Part shown: positions 63,017 through 64,000 of the stretch, in pieces
Numbering within the stretch: the first letter of the stretch is position 1
How the letters are laid out: each line of letters begins with the position of its first letter
Virus record (IMG/VR): IMGVR_UViG_3300044981_000387
Coordinates: 56,728 to 120,727 of that record
DNA length: 64,000 nucleotides
Reading direction: 5' to 3' (one strand)
DNA from: a virus
The notes under the pieces: model-generated
What the model saw: only the letters and a program-made list of their open reading frames with translations
Databases searched by the model: none
What the model was told of the DNA's origin: nothing
Made by a program: the position numbers and the translations under genes

Positions 63017-64000
63017 TATCTTATCTCCACTTTCAACTCATCCACCAATCGGCGCCTAATGCTCTTCTGAATCTTATCAATCTCCGAATTAACCAAGGTG
63101 CGATCCATGGCACGATAAGTAATCCTATAACATTGAGAAGTGCGACCCTTTTTCTGAAACTCATCGATCAGCACGATGCTCTCAATAATATCGTCATGAT
63201 CTTCGTCCCTGGCAATGGTACATAGGTCATTATAGGAAAACTTATCGGGTATAAAAAAGGAGACATCCTTATAACATACTTCATATTTAGAGAATGGCTT
63301 GAACTTGGTAATTTGCCCCGCCTGAAACTGATCTAAAAATCGATGATCATTGCTCCAAAACAAGCGAATATCAGGAATACCAAACATTATCATTGTTAAA
63401 CGATCGAGCCCCATACCAAAAGCCCAGGCTTGCTGATCAGATAAGCCTAGTTCTTTCATGATATCAGGGTGCACAGTACCGGCACCAAGTATCTCTAAAT
63501 GTTTGTCTTCCCCATTATCCATCTTGAACTTAACACTAATCTCTAACGAATCGGTAGTAAAAGGGAAGTAAACATCCTCATGCTCATAATCCTCCAGAAA
63601 TTGATACTCTACTTGGGGCCCAAATAAGTGCTTAACTAATCCTTCCAGTCTATTTCTCAAATCCATCTTGACATTAACACCATTTGGCACCATACAAAAA
63701 GCGTCCATCTGATGAAAGACAGGATAGTGAGTAGCATCAATAGCATCTTTACGATATACATCACCACAAGTGATGTACTTAAGTTGACTGGTGCTACCAT
63801 TAGACTTACCCATAGGGTACAAATAACAAGTCATATGGGTACGTAAAACCGTCTCATCATCCTGATAGAATGTATCCGAAGCCTGTCGAGAAGGGTGGTT
63901 GGCTGGTACGCGCAACCTATCGAAATTATTTTCTACAGATACTACAGGAGAATCAATTTCTATCCTAGCTAAATCAGAAAAATACTCGTATATCTTCTCT
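63016..64000 (-). CDS. pheS: Single-chain phenylalanyl-tRNA synthetase (mitochondrial type), 5' end off window
   Basis: Runs off the right edge; the frame stays open past the first in-window start at 63915, so at least 327 codons are present. Class II catalytic core: NHPSRQASDTFYQ, GDVYRKDAIDATHYPVFHQM (motif 2), LEILGAGTVHPDIM, AFGMGLDRLTMIMFGIPDIR and LFWSNDHRFLDQF (motif 3). After FKPFSKYEVCYKDVSFFIP it continues directly into an FDX-ACB anticodon-binding domain (CYRITYRAMDRTLVNSEIDK, SIRRRLVDELKVEIR). Bacterial PheRS is an alpha2-beta2 enzyme with FDX-ACB on the beta chain; a joined alpha plus FDX-ACB is the mitochondrial layout. Confidence 0.9.
   Translation of the reverse strand, partial: EKIYEYFSDLARIEIDSPVVSVENNFDRLRVPANHPSRQASDTFYQDDETVLRTHMTCYLYPMGKSNGSTSQLKYITCGDVYRKDAIDATHYPVFHQMDAFCMVPNGVNVKMDLRNRLEGLVKHLFGPQVEYQFLEDYEHEDVYFPFTTDSLEISVKFKMDNGEDKHLEILGAGTVHPDIMKELGLSDQQAWAFGMGLDRLTMIMFGIPDIRLFWSNDHRFLDQFQAGQITKFKPFSKYEVCYKDVSFFIPDKFSYNDLCTIARDEDHDDIIESIVLIDEFQKKGRTSQCYRITYRAMDRTLVNSEIDKIQKSIRRRLVDELKVEIR

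Noticed and set aside
1-64000. Complete reassignment of UAG to sense
   Set aside because: Four genes end in TAG, and at 18726 reading through would run on against the opposite-strand gene. The data fit suppression or partial recoding better than a new code.

Overview
The window looks like a 64-kb piece of a large (jumbo or huge) tailed bacteriophage genome. It is AT-rich, very densely packed and mostly coded on the minus strand, with many ATGA and TAATG overlaps between stop and start codons and many small unknown genes. T4-type rIIA/rIIB, two polynucleotide-kinase/phosphatase genes, two RNA ligases, a portal-like protein, an HNH endonuclease and scattered tRNA clusters support a phage. No ribosomal proteins, rRNA, transposases or CRISPR arrays were seen. 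The host is not identified. Lipobox-type lipoproteins and a GDP-perosamine-type sugar cluster would suit a Gram-negative host, which is inference.

Layout. 0-10 kb: a short plus-strand operon (Dps-like protein and two proteins sharing an N-terminal peptide), then minus-strand genes including initiation factor IF-3 and quinolinate synthase NadA. Two tRNAs with anticodon CTA are here, along with a peptidyl-tRNA hydrolase gene that carries an in-frame TAG as its fourth codon. A complete tmRNA gene is followed upstream by three tRNAs with threonine anticodons and a Thg1-like protein. 10.5-18.7 kb: a plus-strand sugar/glycan operon (methyltransferase-glycosyltransferase fusion, NeuD-like acyltransferase, DegT aminotransferase, GDP-mannose dehydratase, methyltransferases). 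18.7-31.5 kb: nucleic-acid repair (two RNA ligases, two kinase/phosphatases), a macro domain, a PPP phosphatase, an SPFH membrane protein and thioredoxin. 31.5-42 kb: MoxR AAA+ ATPases with a VWA partner, an exonuclease, an A-type Fe-S carrier and rIIAB. 42-46 kb: DUF4326 and tRNA clusters (Arg, Glu, His, Leu). 46-56 kb: a SLOG protein, phosphoesterase, and a NAD/ADP-ribose block (NADAR, macro domain, PARP with WGR domain), then DUF4419 and a short portal-like gene. 56-64 kb: cysteine-rich small proteins, a lipoprotein, a probable PD-(D/E)XK nuclease, NAD-dependent DNA ligase, an HslV-like protease subunit, a small alarmone hydrolase, and the 3' part of a single-chain, mitochondrial-type phenylalanyl-tRNA synthetase.

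How it fits together. Several genes act on translation: IF-3, tmRNA, peptidyl-tRNA hydrolase, PheRS, 15 tRNA-like genes, tRNA repair enzymes and a (p)ppGpp hydrolase. They could let the phage keep protein synthesis running when the host tries to shut it down. A second theme is NAD and ADP-ribose: NadA makes the NAD precursor quinolinate, LigA and PARP use NAD, and macro and NADAR proteins can remove ADP-ribose. The most striking single observation is the joint presence of two amber-reading tRNAs, rare use of TAG as a stop (4 of about 100 genes by my reading), a TAG inside the peptidyl-tRNA hydrolase gene, and a LigA stop (TAG TAG) that lies in frame with the next gene.
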